From an uncultured Dysgonomonas sp. (lineage in GTDB: Bacteria > Bacteroidota > Bacteroidia > Bacteroidales > Dysgonomonadaceae), in assembly GCF_900079725.1 (NCBI RefSeq), contig NZ_LT599032.1, forward strand, positions 3,396,155 to 3,460,154: 64,000 nt of DNA, given 5' to 3'. The notes beneath the pieces are model-generated. The model was not told the origin of the DNA. It saw only the letters and a list, made by a program, of their open reading frames with translations, and ran no database searches. Each line of letters opens with the position of its first letter. Position 1 is the stretch's first letter. The position numbers and the translations under genes are program-made. Of this stretch, positions 9,229-17,922 are shown piece after piece.

Positions 9229-9697
9229 GATTTCAGATTAATTTTCATGATACAAATTTAAGTTTTAACTAATCCTGCGAATTGCACAAAATGATATACA
9301 ACCTTGAAAAAATGATAAATCTTATTTATAGAAAAAATGGATATATTCTGTTAGTATTTTCTTATTACTTTATCTATAGTATAGCTGATAGCTTTTGACG
9401 GTTATCTGAAGTTCTTTGACAGATTTAATTTAATATGCCAATTGAATAAATGTGTAAAGTTTGTCAGGTTTTTGATTTATGTAGTGGTGTATCTTTGTGG
9501 TCTTCTGAAATGTAAAAATAAAAATTGACAGGAATAAAAGTGCGTAAAAGTTGTCAGATCTGTCAGGTTTTAACATTTTTGGATATGGAGATTCATATCG
9601 AAAGCGGGCAAGTACAAGGGATTTCCCTTACGAGAGGGAGGGGAAAGAGATAAAGAAAAATATCTGCAAAAGTGTAACTTTTGTAACTTTTTTATTT
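9229..9697. other. Intergenic with rha promoter and diverged repeat pieces
   Basis: The side next to rhaB holds the rha promoter. From about 9450 there are blocks such as 'gtgtaaagtttgtcaggttt', 'aaaagttgtcagatctgtca' and 'tgtaacttttgtaactttt'. They resemble parts of the 337-bp inverted repeats at 45.8-46.1 and 51.1-51.4 kb, so this is probably a decayed relative. No gene is seen. Confidence 0.6.
9253..9260 (-). promoter_or_regulatory. Candidate -7 element of the rha operon
   Basis: CAAATTTA reads TAAATTTG on the minus strand, fitting TAnnTTTG. Transcription would start near 9246, about 18 nt before rhaB. A possible -33 (CAAA at 9287-9290) is farther away than usual. Confidence 0.45.
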
Positions 9698-10405
9698 CTA
9701 CGGTTTCGAAATTAACCTGTTATTCAGTATTATATTAAAAACCTTATCTCTTAGGTTGCGAGCGACAGGTATTTTGTGAGTGCCAATATTCAGCAGATTC
9801 CCTTCGATGGACTTTATGTGCTCGATGTTTGCGATATAAGACCTGTGAACCTGTAAGAAGTTTTCGCCGGGTAGGGAATCCAGCATATGTTTGAGGGTCG
9901 TGTAAACAATTTCTTTAGAAGATGTAGTATATATAGTTATATAATTCTCCATGCTTTCTATAAACAGAATTTCTCTCAGTAGAATTTTCTTCAGTTGTTT
10001 ATCACTTTTGACAAAGACATATTTCTCTCCGGTATTTTTCATCTCTTTCTCCAGCAAATCGTGTACTTTATTCACTGCTTTCAGGAAACGTTCGAAAGAT
10101 ACGGGCTTTAAGAGATAATCGATCACATCCAGTTCGTAGCCTTTGAGCGCATACTGTTCGTAGGCTGAGATAATAATTACTTTAGGCGGATTGTGAATAC
10201 TGGATAGTAATTCGAGCCCCGATATATGAGGCATCTCTATGTCGAGAAACAACAGGTCGGGTTGTGCTGTTTTCAGCATTGTATTCAGCTGAATGGCATC
10301 TTCGCATTCTCCGGTTAATGAGAGGAAGTCTATTTTCTCTATATAGTTGCGCAAACCTTTTCTGGCTATCGGTTCGTCGTCTGTAATGATACATTTTATT
10401 TCCAT
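9698..10405 (-). CDS. LytTR-family response regulator
   Basis: A 235-residue cytosolic regulator. The receiver domain (1-120) carries the acidic pair in ITDDEP and the phosphoacceptor Asp55 in LLFLDIEMP. A LytTR DNA-binding domain follows from about 135 (LLREILFIESMENYITIYTT, then FLQVHRSYIANIEHIKSIEG). The start at Met MEIKCIITDD lies 1 bp after the upstream kinase stop; an alternative ATG at 10420 would overlap that gene. It is the only response regulator here and probably serves both kinases upstream. Confidence 0.92.
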   Translation of the reverse strand: MEIKCIITDDEPIARKGLRNYIEKIDFLSLTGECEDAIQLNTMLKTAQPDLLFLDIEMPHISGLELLSSIHNPPKVIIISAYEQYALKGYELDVIDYLLKPVSFERFLKAVNKVHDLLEKEMKNTGEKYVFVKSDKQLKKILLREILFIESMENYITIYTTSSKEIVYTTLKHMLDSLPGENFLQVHRSYIANIEHIKSIEGNLLNIGTHKIPVARNLRDKVFNIILNNRLISKP

Positions 10406-10406
10406 G

Positions 10407-11426
10407 TTAGTTGGTTTCAATTATTAATTCGGCAAAGAAAGAGCTGTCTTTTTGCTCTGTTGTGAGACTATGTTTGTCAGAATATAAGAGTTCGAGCCTT
10501 CTTTGCAGGTTGTTGATACCTATACCTCTATCTTTCCTGCTGTCGGGCATTGGTTGAGGTATTGAGTTCTCTATCCGGAATATGATTTGATTCCCTTCGG
10601 ATTTGAGGCTGATATTCAGATAGTATTCTCCGCCGACATACTTGAAAGCATTTTCTATTAATGGCTGGAAAAGCAGGGGCTGAATCTTCTGTGTATTCAG
10701 TTGAGGGTCGAAATCGGTCTTAATGACCAAACGCTCATTTGTGCGGAGTTGCTGGAATTTGATATATGTTTCCAGGTATTCTATCTCTTGCTGCATGGTT
10801 ACTTCATGTTTGATGCCATAGAGTTGGTAGCGAAGCAGGTCTGATAGTAATTCGGTAGTTCTTTTGGCGGCTTCTTGTTCTTCGTCTATTTGAAAATAAA
10901 CAGTGTTTAGCGCGTTGAACAGAAAATGAGGATGGTATTGGGCTTTCAGAAAATCGAGTTCGGCTTCCAGTTGTTTGTTTCTGAGTTTTTCCAGTTGAAG
11001 AGCCTGCTCGTTATAGTTCTTACGTATTTGAGTATTACGGATCATAGCATAATAGAATAGTCCGATTGGGACGACCACGACATAGGCAATAATAAAGTCG
11101 ACAAGATAGTTAGGATACTCGATAAAATAGTGTGCTACAAACAGAGAGATGTTTGAACCAATGAAAATTAACAGGCCAATCCATACATAGTCTAAGAATG
11201 CTTGACGACTCTTTTGTATATCGCTGTTCTTACGACTAATGTGGTACCTGAGACCAAAATCGAGGAGATAACAGCTAACAATGGAAACGAGGAAGTCTTT
11301 TAAGTTGATAGTCGCAGCTCTGTTCCAGAAGGGGCTGGATGTAGAGATGTCCGAAATCAGACGGATTCCTGTCGTAGTGACAAGTGCCAGTAAAAAGGGC
11401 GATATCCAGCGGAGTATAGAGTTCAT
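10407..11426 (-). CDS. YehU/LytS-type sensor histidine kinase (copy 1)
   Basis: A 339-residue inner-membrane kinase with four or so hydrophobic helices in residues 1-135 and no large extracytoplasmic domain. A short coiled coil (LQLEKLRNKQLEAELDFLKA) leads into the His_kinase motif YHPHFLFNALNTVY, with phosphoacceptor His167 by family rule. The HATPase region includes QPLIENAFKYVGGEY and GIGINNLQRRLELLY. It adjoins the LytTR regulator gene with effectively no gap. It is clearly a duplicate of the next kinase (same N-terminus MNSILR, same core). Confidence 0.93.
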   Translation of the reverse strand: MNSILRWISPFLLALVTTTGIRLISDISTSSPFWNRAATINLKDFLVSIVSCYLLDFGLRYHISRKNSDIQKSRQAFLDYVWIGLLIFIGSNISLFVAHYFIEYPNYLVDFIIAYVVVVPIGLFYYAMIRNTQIRKNYNEQALQLEKLRNKQLEAELDFLKAQYHPHFLFNALNTVYFQIDEEQEAAKRTTELLSDLLRYQLYGIKHEVTMQQEIEYLETYIKFQQLRTNERLVIKTDFDPQLNTQKIQPLLFQPLIENAFKYVGGEYYLNISLKSEGNQIIFRIENSIPQPMPDSRKDRGIGINNLQRRLELLYSDKHSLTTEQKDSSFFAELIIETN

Positions 11427-11450
11427 TGCTTTTTTAATATTTTGTCAGAG

Positions 11451-12479
11451 TTAATCCGGAATAATAACCAGCGTAACCGAAAAGATGTTATCCTTATTTG
11501 TTATATCCAGACTAAATTTGCCGGGATAGAGTATTTCAAGCCTTCTTTTAAGGTTTTCTATGCCGATTCCTTCTCTCTGTCTATTGTTTGGTACAGTGAT
11601 AGAAGCTACGGAGTTTTTTACAGTAAGAGATATCTTATTATCGGATAGCAGTAAATCGATAGATATCCGGTATTCTCCCCCGACATACTTGAATGCATTT
11701 TCCAAAAGCGGCTGGAAGAGTAGGGGATGTATCTTCTGAGTGCTTAACAACGGGTCGAAATAGTATTTCAACACCAGCCTGTCGCTCATTCGCAGTCGCT
11801 GAAACCTGATGTACGAATCAAGGTATTCGATTTCGTGGCTTATATCCACTTTTTGATTTTTGTCATATAATTGATATCGTAACAAGTCGGATAGAAGCTC
11901 TATGGTTTGTTTTGCCGTATTGTTTTCGTCGTGAACCTGAAAATACACAGTATTCAGTGCGTTGAACAGAAAGTGGGGATGGTACTGTGCCTTCAGGAAT
12001 TTCAGTTCGGTTTCCAGTTGCATTGTTTTTACTTTTTCCAGTTGTGACTCCTGTTCCCGGTGATATTTGTATGTTACATCACTTCTTATTATAGCATAGT
12101 AAATAAGGAAGAGAGGTATGTAGATCACGTTTGCTATAACATAGTCTGCCAGCCCGTTTCCCAGAAATACAAACCCCAGATGTGACCAGATATACATATG
12201 CACATTGAGAAATATAAACATGCATAGGCAAACAACACCATATTCTTTGAGGATTGACAGACTGTTCTGCGCAGGCTTCTCTTTCTTCTTAAAATAAAAG
12301 CGGCAGATAAGATCGAACAGGTAACAGGATATTATGGAAGAGAGTTGCGAAAAGATATGTGTACTACGCTGGTCTCCCCACAGACTTTCATCCTTAGGAA
12401 TGTCGGTAATTATCCTTACAGCAGCAAACATAACTATGCCGTATAAGAAAGGGAAAATCCGGCGTAAAATTGAATTCAT
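11451..12479 (-). CDS. YehU/LytS-type sensor histidine kinase (copy 2)
   Basis: 342 residues, paralogous along the whole length to the kinase 24 bp downstream. It has an N-terminal membrane region, a coiled coil, YHPHFLFNALNTVYFQV (His169), and an ATP site with QPLLENAFKYVGGEY and GIGIENLKRRLEILY. The core is strongly conserved between copies and the membrane part is not, which suggests different input signals feeding one LytTR regulator. Its own -7 element lies at 12511-12518, inside the end of the acyltransferase gene. Confidence 0.93.
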   Translation of the reverse strand: MNSILRRIFPFLYGIVMFAAVRIITDIPKDESLWGDQRSTHIFSQLSSIISCYLFDLICRFYFKKKEKPAQNSLSILKEYGVVCLCMFIFLNVHMYIWSHLGFVFLGNGLADYVIANVIYIPLFLIYYAIIRSDVTYKYHREQESQLEKVKTMQLETELKFLKAQYHPHFLFNALNTVYFQVHDENNTAKQTIELLSDLLRYQLYDKNQKVDISHEIEYLDSYIRFQRLRMSDRLVLKYYFDPLLSTQKIHPLLFQPLLENAFKYVGGEYRISIDLLLSDNKISLTVKNSVASITVPNNRQREGIGIENLKRRLEILYPGKFSLDITNKDNIFSVTLVIIPD

Positions 12480-12510
12480 CGTCTACACATATCGATTATG
12501 CAATATACAA

Positions 12511-12518
12511 CAAAGTTA
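12511..12518 (-). promoter_or_regulatory. Candidate -7 element for the kinase-kinase-regulator operon
   Basis: CAAAGTTA reads TAACTTTG on the minus strand. A start near 12504 would leave about a 25-nt leader. The element overlaps the last codons of the acyltransferase gene (12516 on). Confidence 0.5.
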
Positions 12519-13649
12519 TGGATTTTTCGCTTTAGGTTTCATGCCAAATAAGGGTCTTATCAACGGATAGCGTCTTATCCCGAATTCGTAGATAATCCAT
12601 GAGATACCGAATGTGCCGATTGACAAGATAGAGAATTTAGGGAAGAAGCCCATATCTATATCTTTCAGATAATAGCATAAAGCCATCATGACGGTTTGAT
12701 GCAGAATAAAGAATGGATATACAGCCTCATTGGCATATGATAATATTTTGCTTGGTTTGTTGAGGTATATAGCTGAATAAGCAAACAAAGTAAGAATCCA
12801 TGACCAACTGTTGAATACTCGCACGAGGGCAGTAATGTATTCTTTTCCGGCAAAATCACCTATAACGTACCATAGGCACATAAGCAACGGGAATGATATA
12901 ATACCACTTACCAGATATTTCTGCCTGTTCTGAGTGACTGATGTCCAGAATGTATCCTTCAGGGATATAAGTATATATCCGAAGAAAAAGAGAGTGCCGT
13001 AATTTATCAGATTATACCAGTCGTTTATCAGTCCGTTTGTTTGCGGATAATAGGGTGCCAGTAATATCTGCCATAAAAAAAGAGGTACTGTGAAAATGTA
13101 GAGTCCTGCATATTTTAGGCTTATGGTTTTGATTTTCCGGATTATCCATGTTTCCGGATGTTTTTGTAGATACAGGAATAAGGGAACCAGCACAATCGAG
13201 AATATGAACAGGTAAAGGATAAACCAGAGATGATGCCACGAAATATTCCCTTCGGGATATACCCCGTTTAATGCAACTTGGGGCCAGTAATCGAAGAAAT
13301 AACTTCCGGCAAATTGTCCTTTATCCAGTCTCTCGAAATAGACCTGAGGAGGGATGATGAATACCATACCTACGATCAGAGGAACAAACAACCTTTTTAT
13401 ACGCTCTTTGGTAAATTGGAATCCGCTTCTTCTGGTCAGGGCATAATATGTGCCCATCCCCGAAATAACAAAAAGCAGGGGAAGCCGCCATTGGTTGAGG
13501 AATAGCATAGGGTAAGTCAGCCCTTCGTAGGTAATAGGGTTTTTGATATGAAACCACCAGGGAACGAAGAACATCCCTACGTGGTAGAAAATAAGTAGCC
13601 CGAAAGCAATTACCCTGAGGCTGTCGATGTCGTATCTGCGCATAACCAT
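12516..13649 (-). CDS. Acyltransferase family 3 membrane protein
   Basis: 377 residues with about ten membrane helices. The N-terminus (RRYDIDSLRVIAFGLLIFYH) and NQWRLPLLFVISGMGTYYAL are the family's signature, with the first conserved His at FYHVG and an Arg-rich cytosolic loop TKERIKRLFVPL. Members O-acylate sugars of glycans, glucans (OpgC-like) or surface polymers; the substrate here is unknown. A start at the second ATG (Met3, 13643) is also possible. It precedes the two-component genes in the same direction, but those appear to have their own promoter. Confidence 0.88.
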   Translation of the reverse strand: MVMRRYDIDSLRVIAFGLLIFYHVGMFFVPWWFHIKNPITYEGLTYPMLFLNQWRLPLLFVISGMGTYYALTRRSGFQFTKERIKRLFVPLIVGMVFIIPPQVYFERLDKGQFAGSYFFDYWPQVALNGVYPEGNISWHHLWFILYLFIFSIVLVPLFLYLQKHPETWIIRKIKTISLKYAGLYIFTVPLFLWQILLAPYYPQTNGLINDWYNLINYGTLFFFGYILISLKDTFWTSVTQNRQKYLVSGIISFPLLMCLWYVIGDFAGKEYITALVRVFNSWSWILTLFAYSAIYLNKPSKILSYANEAVYPFFILHQTVMMALCYYLKDIDMGFFPKFSILSIGTFGISWIIYEFGIRRYPLIRPLFGMKPKAKNP

Positions 13650-13677
13650 GAAGTTTTATTAGTTTAAATTCTTGATC

Positions 13678-13685
13678 CAAAACTA
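13678..13685 (-). promoter_or_regulatory. Candidate -7 element of the acyltransferase gene
   Basis: CAAAACTA reads TAGTTTTG on the minus strand, giving a leader of about 20 nt before 13649. Confidence 0.45.
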
Positions 13686-13750
13686 GTACTATGCGCAAAT
13701 GCGAGCAAATTAATATGACCAATGGACGGTTTTTCTTGACTAATGGCAAA

Positions 13751-14155
13751 TTATGTCCACAGAGAAGTGATAAACATAGGGGTTTTGTTTTCGCCGACTT
13801 CAAATCCGCAATTTTTATAAAATCCCGTCTCTTTGTCATAAGCGATGAGAATAATGCGGAGATACTCTTTGTAGTGATTGGTTGTCATGGTTACAAGTCT
13901 TTTGCCGATCCCTTTGGCATGATACTCAGGATTTACCAGCAGATAATGGATATAGGCATTCATAATAGAGTCATCCATGATACTGATTAAGCCGATCAGT
14001 TTATTTTCGTCCCAGGCAGAAAATACAGTCGATGAATTTTGCATGGCAACAGCTAATTTGTCAGGGTAGTTGCCTGACGACCATTCTACTGAGAGGAAGA
14101 GATTTTGTAGTTCCTGAGGAGTGAATTCTTTCGTGTTTTTGTACGTGATGTTCAT
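13751..14155 (-). CDS. GNAT-family N-acetyltransferase
   Basis: 134 residues with the GNAT fold: LIGLISIMDDSIMNAYIHYL (beta4), then the acetyl-CoA pyrophosphate loop VNPEYHAKGIGKRLVTMTTN (Q/R-x-x-G-x-G/A type), and FYKNCGFEVGENKTPMF near the C-terminus. It acetylates an unknown amine. It stands alone, divergent from the HxlR regulator gene 170 bp away. Confidence 0.87.
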   Translation of the reverse strand: MNITYKNTKEFTPQELQNLFLSVEWSSGNYPDKLAVAMQNSSTVFSAWDENKLIGLISIMDDSIMNAYIHYLLVNPEYHAKGIGKRLVTMTTNHYKEYLRIILIAYDKETGFYKNCGFEVGENKTPMFITSLWT

Positions 14156-14233
14156 ATTGTTATGGTTTAAGTAATTAATAAAACATGTAGATGTTTGTGA
14201 GATCCAGAAAAATATATATTACTTTTGATAGGA

Positions 14234-14241
14234 CAAAAGTA
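14234..14241 (-). promoter_or_regulatory. Candidate -7 element of the GNAT gene
   Basis: CAAAAGTA reads TACTTTTG on the minus strand, about 80 bp before the GNAT start, in the gap shared with the divergent HxlR regulator. Confidence 0.4.
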
Positions 14242-14324
14242 TATCATAATGTATTTGTTTGCAATGAGTTACATTTTGGTGTTATTGTAACCTTGAGGTT
14301 ACTAATGTTATATATCAACTACTT

Positions 14325-14672
14325 ATGGCAAAAGATTTTTCGAAAAAAAAACTATGTACAGACAGATGTCCGCTCCGTATTGTTATGGATCGCTTTGGAG
14401 ATAAATGGTCTATACTGATAATTATGGCATTATCAGAAAACGGGATTATGCGCTTTAATGAATTGTCGACATGTATTGATGGTATATCGTTGAAGGTACT
14501 GTCTTCTACACTGAGAGCATTGGAAGAGGACGGATTTATAACACGGACGGTTTATCCGGAAGTTCCTCCGAGAGTTGAATATGAGCTGTCTTCCATTGGC
14601 CACGAAATGGTTCCATATATAAAAGAGATATCGGAGTGGGCAATTCGAAATTTCAGGACGAAGCTGTTATAA
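14325..14672 (+). CDS. HxlR-family transcriptional regulator
   Basis: 115 residues forming a single winged-helix domain. The family hallmark is Cys before the first helix and then FGDKWSILIIMALSENGIMR, followed by FNELSTCIDGISLKVLSSTL (recognition helix) and the wing VYPEVPPRVEYELSSIG. Many HxlR proteins sense redox or aldehydes through the N-terminal Cys; here there are two (CTDRC, residues 11 and 15). The target is probably itself or the divergent GNAT gene. Confidence 0.9.
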   Translation: MAKDFSKKKLCTDRCPLRIVMDRFGDKWSILIIMALSENGIMRFNELSTCIDGISLKVLSSTLRALEEDGFITRTVYPEVPPRVEYELSSIGHEMVPYIKEISEWAIRNFRTKLL

Positions 14673-14737
14673 TCCGGCTTTTATGCTCATATAGTAAAAA
14701 CTAAGAAATCAAACCCCATAATTAATAACTAATTAAT

Positions 14738-14745
14738 TATCTTTG
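14738..14745 (+). promoter_or_regulatory. -7 element of asd
   Basis: TATCTTTG fits TAnnTTTG exactly. Transcription would start near 14752, giving a leader of about 30 nt. Confidence 0.55.
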
Positions 14746-14783
14746 TACCCTTATTTATTATAAATAATTCATCTGATAAAAAA

Positions 14784-15791
14784 ATGAGAATTGCTATTGT
14801 TGGCACAAGTGGTGCTGTGGGTCAGGAATTTCTTAGAGTTCTTGATGAGCGTAACTTTCCTATTGAGGAATTAGTATTGTTTGGTTCTGCCAGAAGTGCG
14901 GGAACTACTTATACCTTTCGCGATAAACAGTATACAGTCAAACAACTGGAGCATAACGATGATTTCAAAGATATAGATATTGCTTTTGTTTCGGCAGGAG
15001 GAAGCGTCTCTGTTGAGTTTGCATCTACTATAACCAAACATGGTACAATAATGATAGATAATTCGAGCGCATTCCGCATGGATAAAGATGTGCCACTTGT
15101 AGTACCTGAGGTAAACGGAGAGGATGCTAAGGTGCGTCCGAAAGGGATTATTGCTAATCCTAACTGCTCTACGATACAGATGGTGGTGGCGATGAATGTG
15201 ATAGAGAAGATCTCTCATATCAAACGTGCTCATGTAGCTACATATCAGGCTGCATCGGGAGCAGGTGCAGCAGCTATGGACGAGTTGATAAACCAGTTTA
15301 AACAAATAGCATACAATACGGATGTCACTGTCGAGAAATTTGCTTACCAGCTGGCATATAATCTGATTCCGCAGATAGATGTATTTACCGATAATGGTTA
15401 TACCAAAGAAGAATTGAAGATGTATAACGAGACACGTAAGATAATGCATTCTGATATTGAAGTGAGTGCAACATGTATCCGTGTACCGGTCTTACGTTCT
15501 CATTCGGAAGTTATCTGGGTAGAGACAGAGAGGCCTGTATCACCGAGCGAAGCGCGCGAAGCATTCTCCAAGGCGGAGGGTGTGGTTGTACAGGACAATC
15601 CTTCGGAAAAAGAATATCCAATGCCTTTGTTTGTTGCAGGTAAAGACCCTGTGTATGTAGGCAGAATCCGTGAAGATATTGCCAATCCGAACGGTCTGAC
15701 GTTCTGGGTGGTGGCCGACCAGATAAAGAAAGGTGCTGCGCTGAATGCCGTACAGATAGCCGAGTATTTGATAAAAGAAAAAGCTATTTAA
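14784..15791 (+). CDS. asd: Aspartate-semialdehyde dehydrogenase
   Basis: Reduces aspartyl-4-phosphate to aspartate semialdehyde with NADPH, the branch point to lysine/diaminopimelate, threonine and methionine. 335 residues. The Rossmann start is [20 protein letters not shown], the catalytic Cys lies in [13 protein letters not shown] near residue 130, and the substrate-binding region is [12 protein letters not shown] with the active-site His. It is a single-gene unit between the HxlR gene and tRNA-Ser. Confidence 0.96.
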   Translation: MRIAIVGTSGAVGQEFLRVLDERNFPIEELVLFGSARSAGTTYTFRDKQYTVKQLEHNDDFKDIDIAFVSAGGSVSVEFASTITKHGTIMIDNSSAFRMDKDVPLVVPEVNGEDAKVRPKGIIANPNCSTIQMVVAMNVIEKISHIKRAHVATYQAASGAGAAAMDELINQFKQIAYNTDVTVEKFAYQLAYNLIPQIDVFTDNGYTKEELKMYNETRKIMHSDIEVSATCIRVPVLRSHSEVIWVETERPVSPSEAREAFSKAEGVVVQDNPSEKEYPMPLFVAGKDPVYVGRIREDIANPNGLTFWVVADQIKKGAALNAVQIAEYLIKEKAI

Positions 15792-15803
15792 TTAGGAAAC
15801 TTG

Positions 15804-15834
15804 TTTGTATAATCAAAACAAACAATTATATTTG
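15804..15834 (+). promoter_or_regulatory. Promoter of tRNA-Ser
   Basis: A -33 TTTG (15804-15807) and -7 TATATTTG (15827-15834) separated by 19 bp give the complete Bacteroidota promoter, about 39 bp before the tRNA. Confidence 0.75.
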
Positions 15835-15872
15835 CATCGCAATTGAGCAAAATGATGCTTTTTGCGATTTCA

Positions 15873-15959
15873 GGAAGTGTGGGTGAGTGGCTGAAACCAC
15901 CAGTTTGCTAAACTGACGTACGGGTAACTGTACCGGGGGTTCGAATCCCCCCGCTTCCG
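15873..15959 (+). tRNA. tRNA-Ser(GCT)
   Basis: 87 nt. The acceptor stem GGAAGTG pairs with CGCTTCC (one G-T pair). The anticodon loop TTGCTAA reads GCT, and there is a long class II variable arm and a GGTTCGAATCC T-loop. No CCA is encoded. Its last bases are duplicated at 36595-36607, so it is the integration site of the adjacent mobile element and stays intact after insertion. Confidence 0.96.
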
Positions 15960-15960
15960 C
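15948..15960 (+). repeat. Left attachment repeat
   Basis: CCCCCGCTTCCGC, the tRNA-Ser 3' end plus one base. It is identical to 36595-36607. A looser match continues upstream (ggttc at 15938 and 36585). Confidence 0.85.
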
Positions 15961-15994
15961 TTTAAGAAAAGACAAAAAGCGACAAAGCTTGGAT

Positions 15995-16030
15995 AAATCC
16001 TACAATATCAACGTATTGTAGGATTTTTTT
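15995..16030 (+). terminator. Intrinsic terminator after tRNA-Ser, inside the element's left end
   Basis: AAATCCTACAATA (15995-16007) pairs perfectly with 16014-16026 across a 6-nt loop and runs into seven T. The element thus supplies a terminator to replace the one it displaced. Confidence 0.85.
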
Positions 16031-16096
16031 ATGTTTTCACCTTTCCTCCGAAAGACATAAAAAAGCCACTTTGAGACAACAATCTGTTGCCAAAGT

Positions 16097-16126
16097 GTTC
16101 ACCCCTGCAATTTTATTCGTTCACCC
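16097..16126 (+). repeat. GTTCACCC direct repeats (candidate integrase arm sites)
   Basis: GTTCACCC occurs at 16097-16104, 16119-16126 and inside the integrase gene at 16299-16306. AAAGTGTTCACC occurs at both ends of the element (16092-16103 and 36521-36532). Their position next to both borders suits arm-type integrase sites; this is inference. Confidence 0.45.
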
Positions 16127-16230
16127 TTGACGTGTCGCAAATTGGTAGTTTGTAGTCCAATATTGGCAGTGCTTATTTTCCTCAAAAACAACAGATTAAA
16201 ATTAATTTTAACGCTTTAAAAAGAGGAATT

Positions 16231-17469
16231 ATGAGAACATCAAAAAGCACGTTTGCTATCACTTTCTACCTAAGAAAGGACAAAATGAGGAAGGATTCGT
16301 TCACCCCTATCTTTTGCAGGATAACTATTGCGGGTGAGGCTGTAAGTTTTAATATCCACAAAGACATCAGAGCCGAGCTTTGGGATATGGAGAATCACAA
16401 AGCCAGGAGTAAATCGAGAGAAGCTATAGAGGTGAATCAAACCCTTGATGCTTGTCGTACTATCTTACACAATATGTATCGGGAGATATTCGAGAAAGAC
16501 AATTATGTGACTGCTGAAAAATTGAAGAATTCTTATCTGGGTATATCAACTGATAACACAATGCTGCTCGTTTTGTTTAGAGACCTTATAAAAGATATAG
16601 AAGCTTTGGTAAATATCACTAAGGCAAAAGCAACCTTGCAAAAATATAAAGTGACTTATACAAGGATATCTGAGTTTATGAAATTCAAGTATAATATTTC
16701 TGATATCAATGTAAAAGAGATAAAGTATCAATTTATCTGCGATTTTGAAGTCTATCTGAGAACACAAGCAAGCTGTAGTCCTAATACAACAGCAAAGTTC
16801 ATTCAATTCTTTAAACGAGTGATTCTCATCGCTCAGAATAATGGATGGATGCAACACAATCCTTTTGCAAACTATAAAATCCATTTTAAGAAAGTTGATA
16901 GAGGATATTTGACTGACCAAGAACTAGAGATTATTAAAAATAAGGAATTTGATATAGAACGGCTTGAAAAAGTGCGAGATATTTTTGTGTTTGCCTGTTG
17001 GACTGGTTTGGCTTACGTGGATACTTATAAACTTACCTATGACAATATAAAAATAGGGGTAGATGGAAAGCCATGGATTATGACTAAACGAGCAAAAACA
17101 GATACCATCGTGACTGTTCCATTACTTGATGTCCCTTTAGCAATAATTGAGAAATATAGAGGTAAGCAAGATGACAAAGTATTACCGACATTAAGCAATC
17201 AAAAGATGAATTCATACTTGAAAGAAATCGGTACTGTGTGCGGGATTGAGAAACGATTAAGCTTCCACCTAGCACGTCACACATTTGCGAGTACAACCAC
17301 TTTAGCTAAAGGTGTTTCTATTGAAGCTGTGTCTAAAATGCTAGGGCACACGAATATTCGTACAACTCAAATTTATGCGCGAGTTACCGAAAACCTGATA
17401 AGTAACGAAATGAACACACTTTCGACCAAATTGAAAGCCAATAATATTCAATTATCAAAAGCTAAATAA
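16231..17469 (+). CDS. Tyrosine recombinase/integrase (CTnDOT-type)
   Basis: 412 residues. The N-terminal arm-binding region is at about 1-110 and a SAM-like core-binding domain at 110-215. The catalytic domain has Lys (RAKT, about 287-290), His346-x-x-Arg349 (HLARHTF), His373 (LGHTN) and nucleophile Tyr382 (TTQIYARV). The first catalytic Arg is absent: the motif reads TGLAYVD with Ala261, as also reported for IntDOT, where that Arg is replaced. It lies 271 bp from the tRNA-Ser junction and is preceded by an AGAGGAA ribosome site. It should catalyse insertion into and excision from the tRNA end. Confidence 0.94.
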   Translation: MRTSKSTFAITFYLRKDKMRKDSFTPIFCRITIAGEAVSFNIHKDIRAELWDMENHKARSKSREAIEVNQTLDACRTILHNMYREIFEKDNYVTAEKLKNSYLGISTDNTMLLVLFRDLIKDIEALVNITKAKATLQKYKVTYTRISEFMKFKYNISDINVKEIKYQFICDFEVYLRTQASCSPNTTAKFIQFFKRVILIAQNNGWMQHNPFANYKIHFKKVDRGYLTDQELEIIKNKEFDIERLEKVRDIFVFACWTGLAYVDTYKLTYDNIKIGVDGKPWIMTKRAKTDTIVTVPLLDVPLAIIEKYRGKQDDKVLPTLSNQKMNSYLKEIGTVCGIEKRLSFHLARHTFASTTTLAKGVSIEAVSKMLGHTNIRTTQIYARVTENLISNEMNTLSTKLKANNIQLSKAK

Positions 17470-17504
17470 ATATAGAGGAATATAAAACCATCAAAAATAA
17501 TCAT

Positions 17505-17921
17505 ATGGAAACAGGATATATAAAATTCACAGATATAGATACCAACAAACCGACCATTGAAGTGAAAATCGTTGATGGTACAGTTTGGATGACAGTAAAC
17601 GAGATTGCTAATTTGTTTGGGGTATATTCCCCAACAATAAGTAAACATCTCAAAAATATTTTCAAGTATAATTTATTGAGAGAAAGTGATGTTACGAAAG
17701 AATATAGATATACGAAAGATGGCGGAGAGTATATTCGTACATATTACAACCTTGAAACAATTATATTTTTGAGTTTTCATATTCAATCACTTTATACCAA
17801 CTGTTTTCGAAAATGGGTCTTGAATGCTTTTCAGGAATATCGTCAAAAACAGAAAAGCCATGAAGTTATTGTGATATTCAATACAAGTACAAAACAACAT
17901 TCACTTAAAACATTGAATTAA
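17505..17921 (+). CDS. RhuM-like DNA-binding protein
   Basis: 138 residues. VWMTVNEIANLFGVYSPTIS with the following KHLKNIF is a helix-turn-helix, and YYNLETIIFLSFHIQS...FRKWVL resembles the core of RhuM-type proteins. It is shorter than full RhuM proteins (about 300 residues), so it is a compact or truncated form. It is followed after 1 bp by the ORF6N gene and is probably co-transcribed with it. The role on mobile elements is unknown. Confidence 0.7.
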   Translation: METGYIKFTDIDTNKPTIEVKIVDGTVWMTVNEIANLFGVYSPTISKHLKNIFKYNLLRESDVTKEYRYTKDGGEYIRTYYNLETIIFLSFHIQSLYTNCFRKWVLNAFQEYRQKQKSHEVIVIFNTSTKQHSLKTLN

Positions 17922-17922
17922 T

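Noticed and set aside
16092-16306. GTTCACCC repeats as a CRISPR array
   Set aside because: The repeats are 8 bp, unevenly spaced and partly inside the integrase gene, with no cas genes. Integrase arm sites are more likely.
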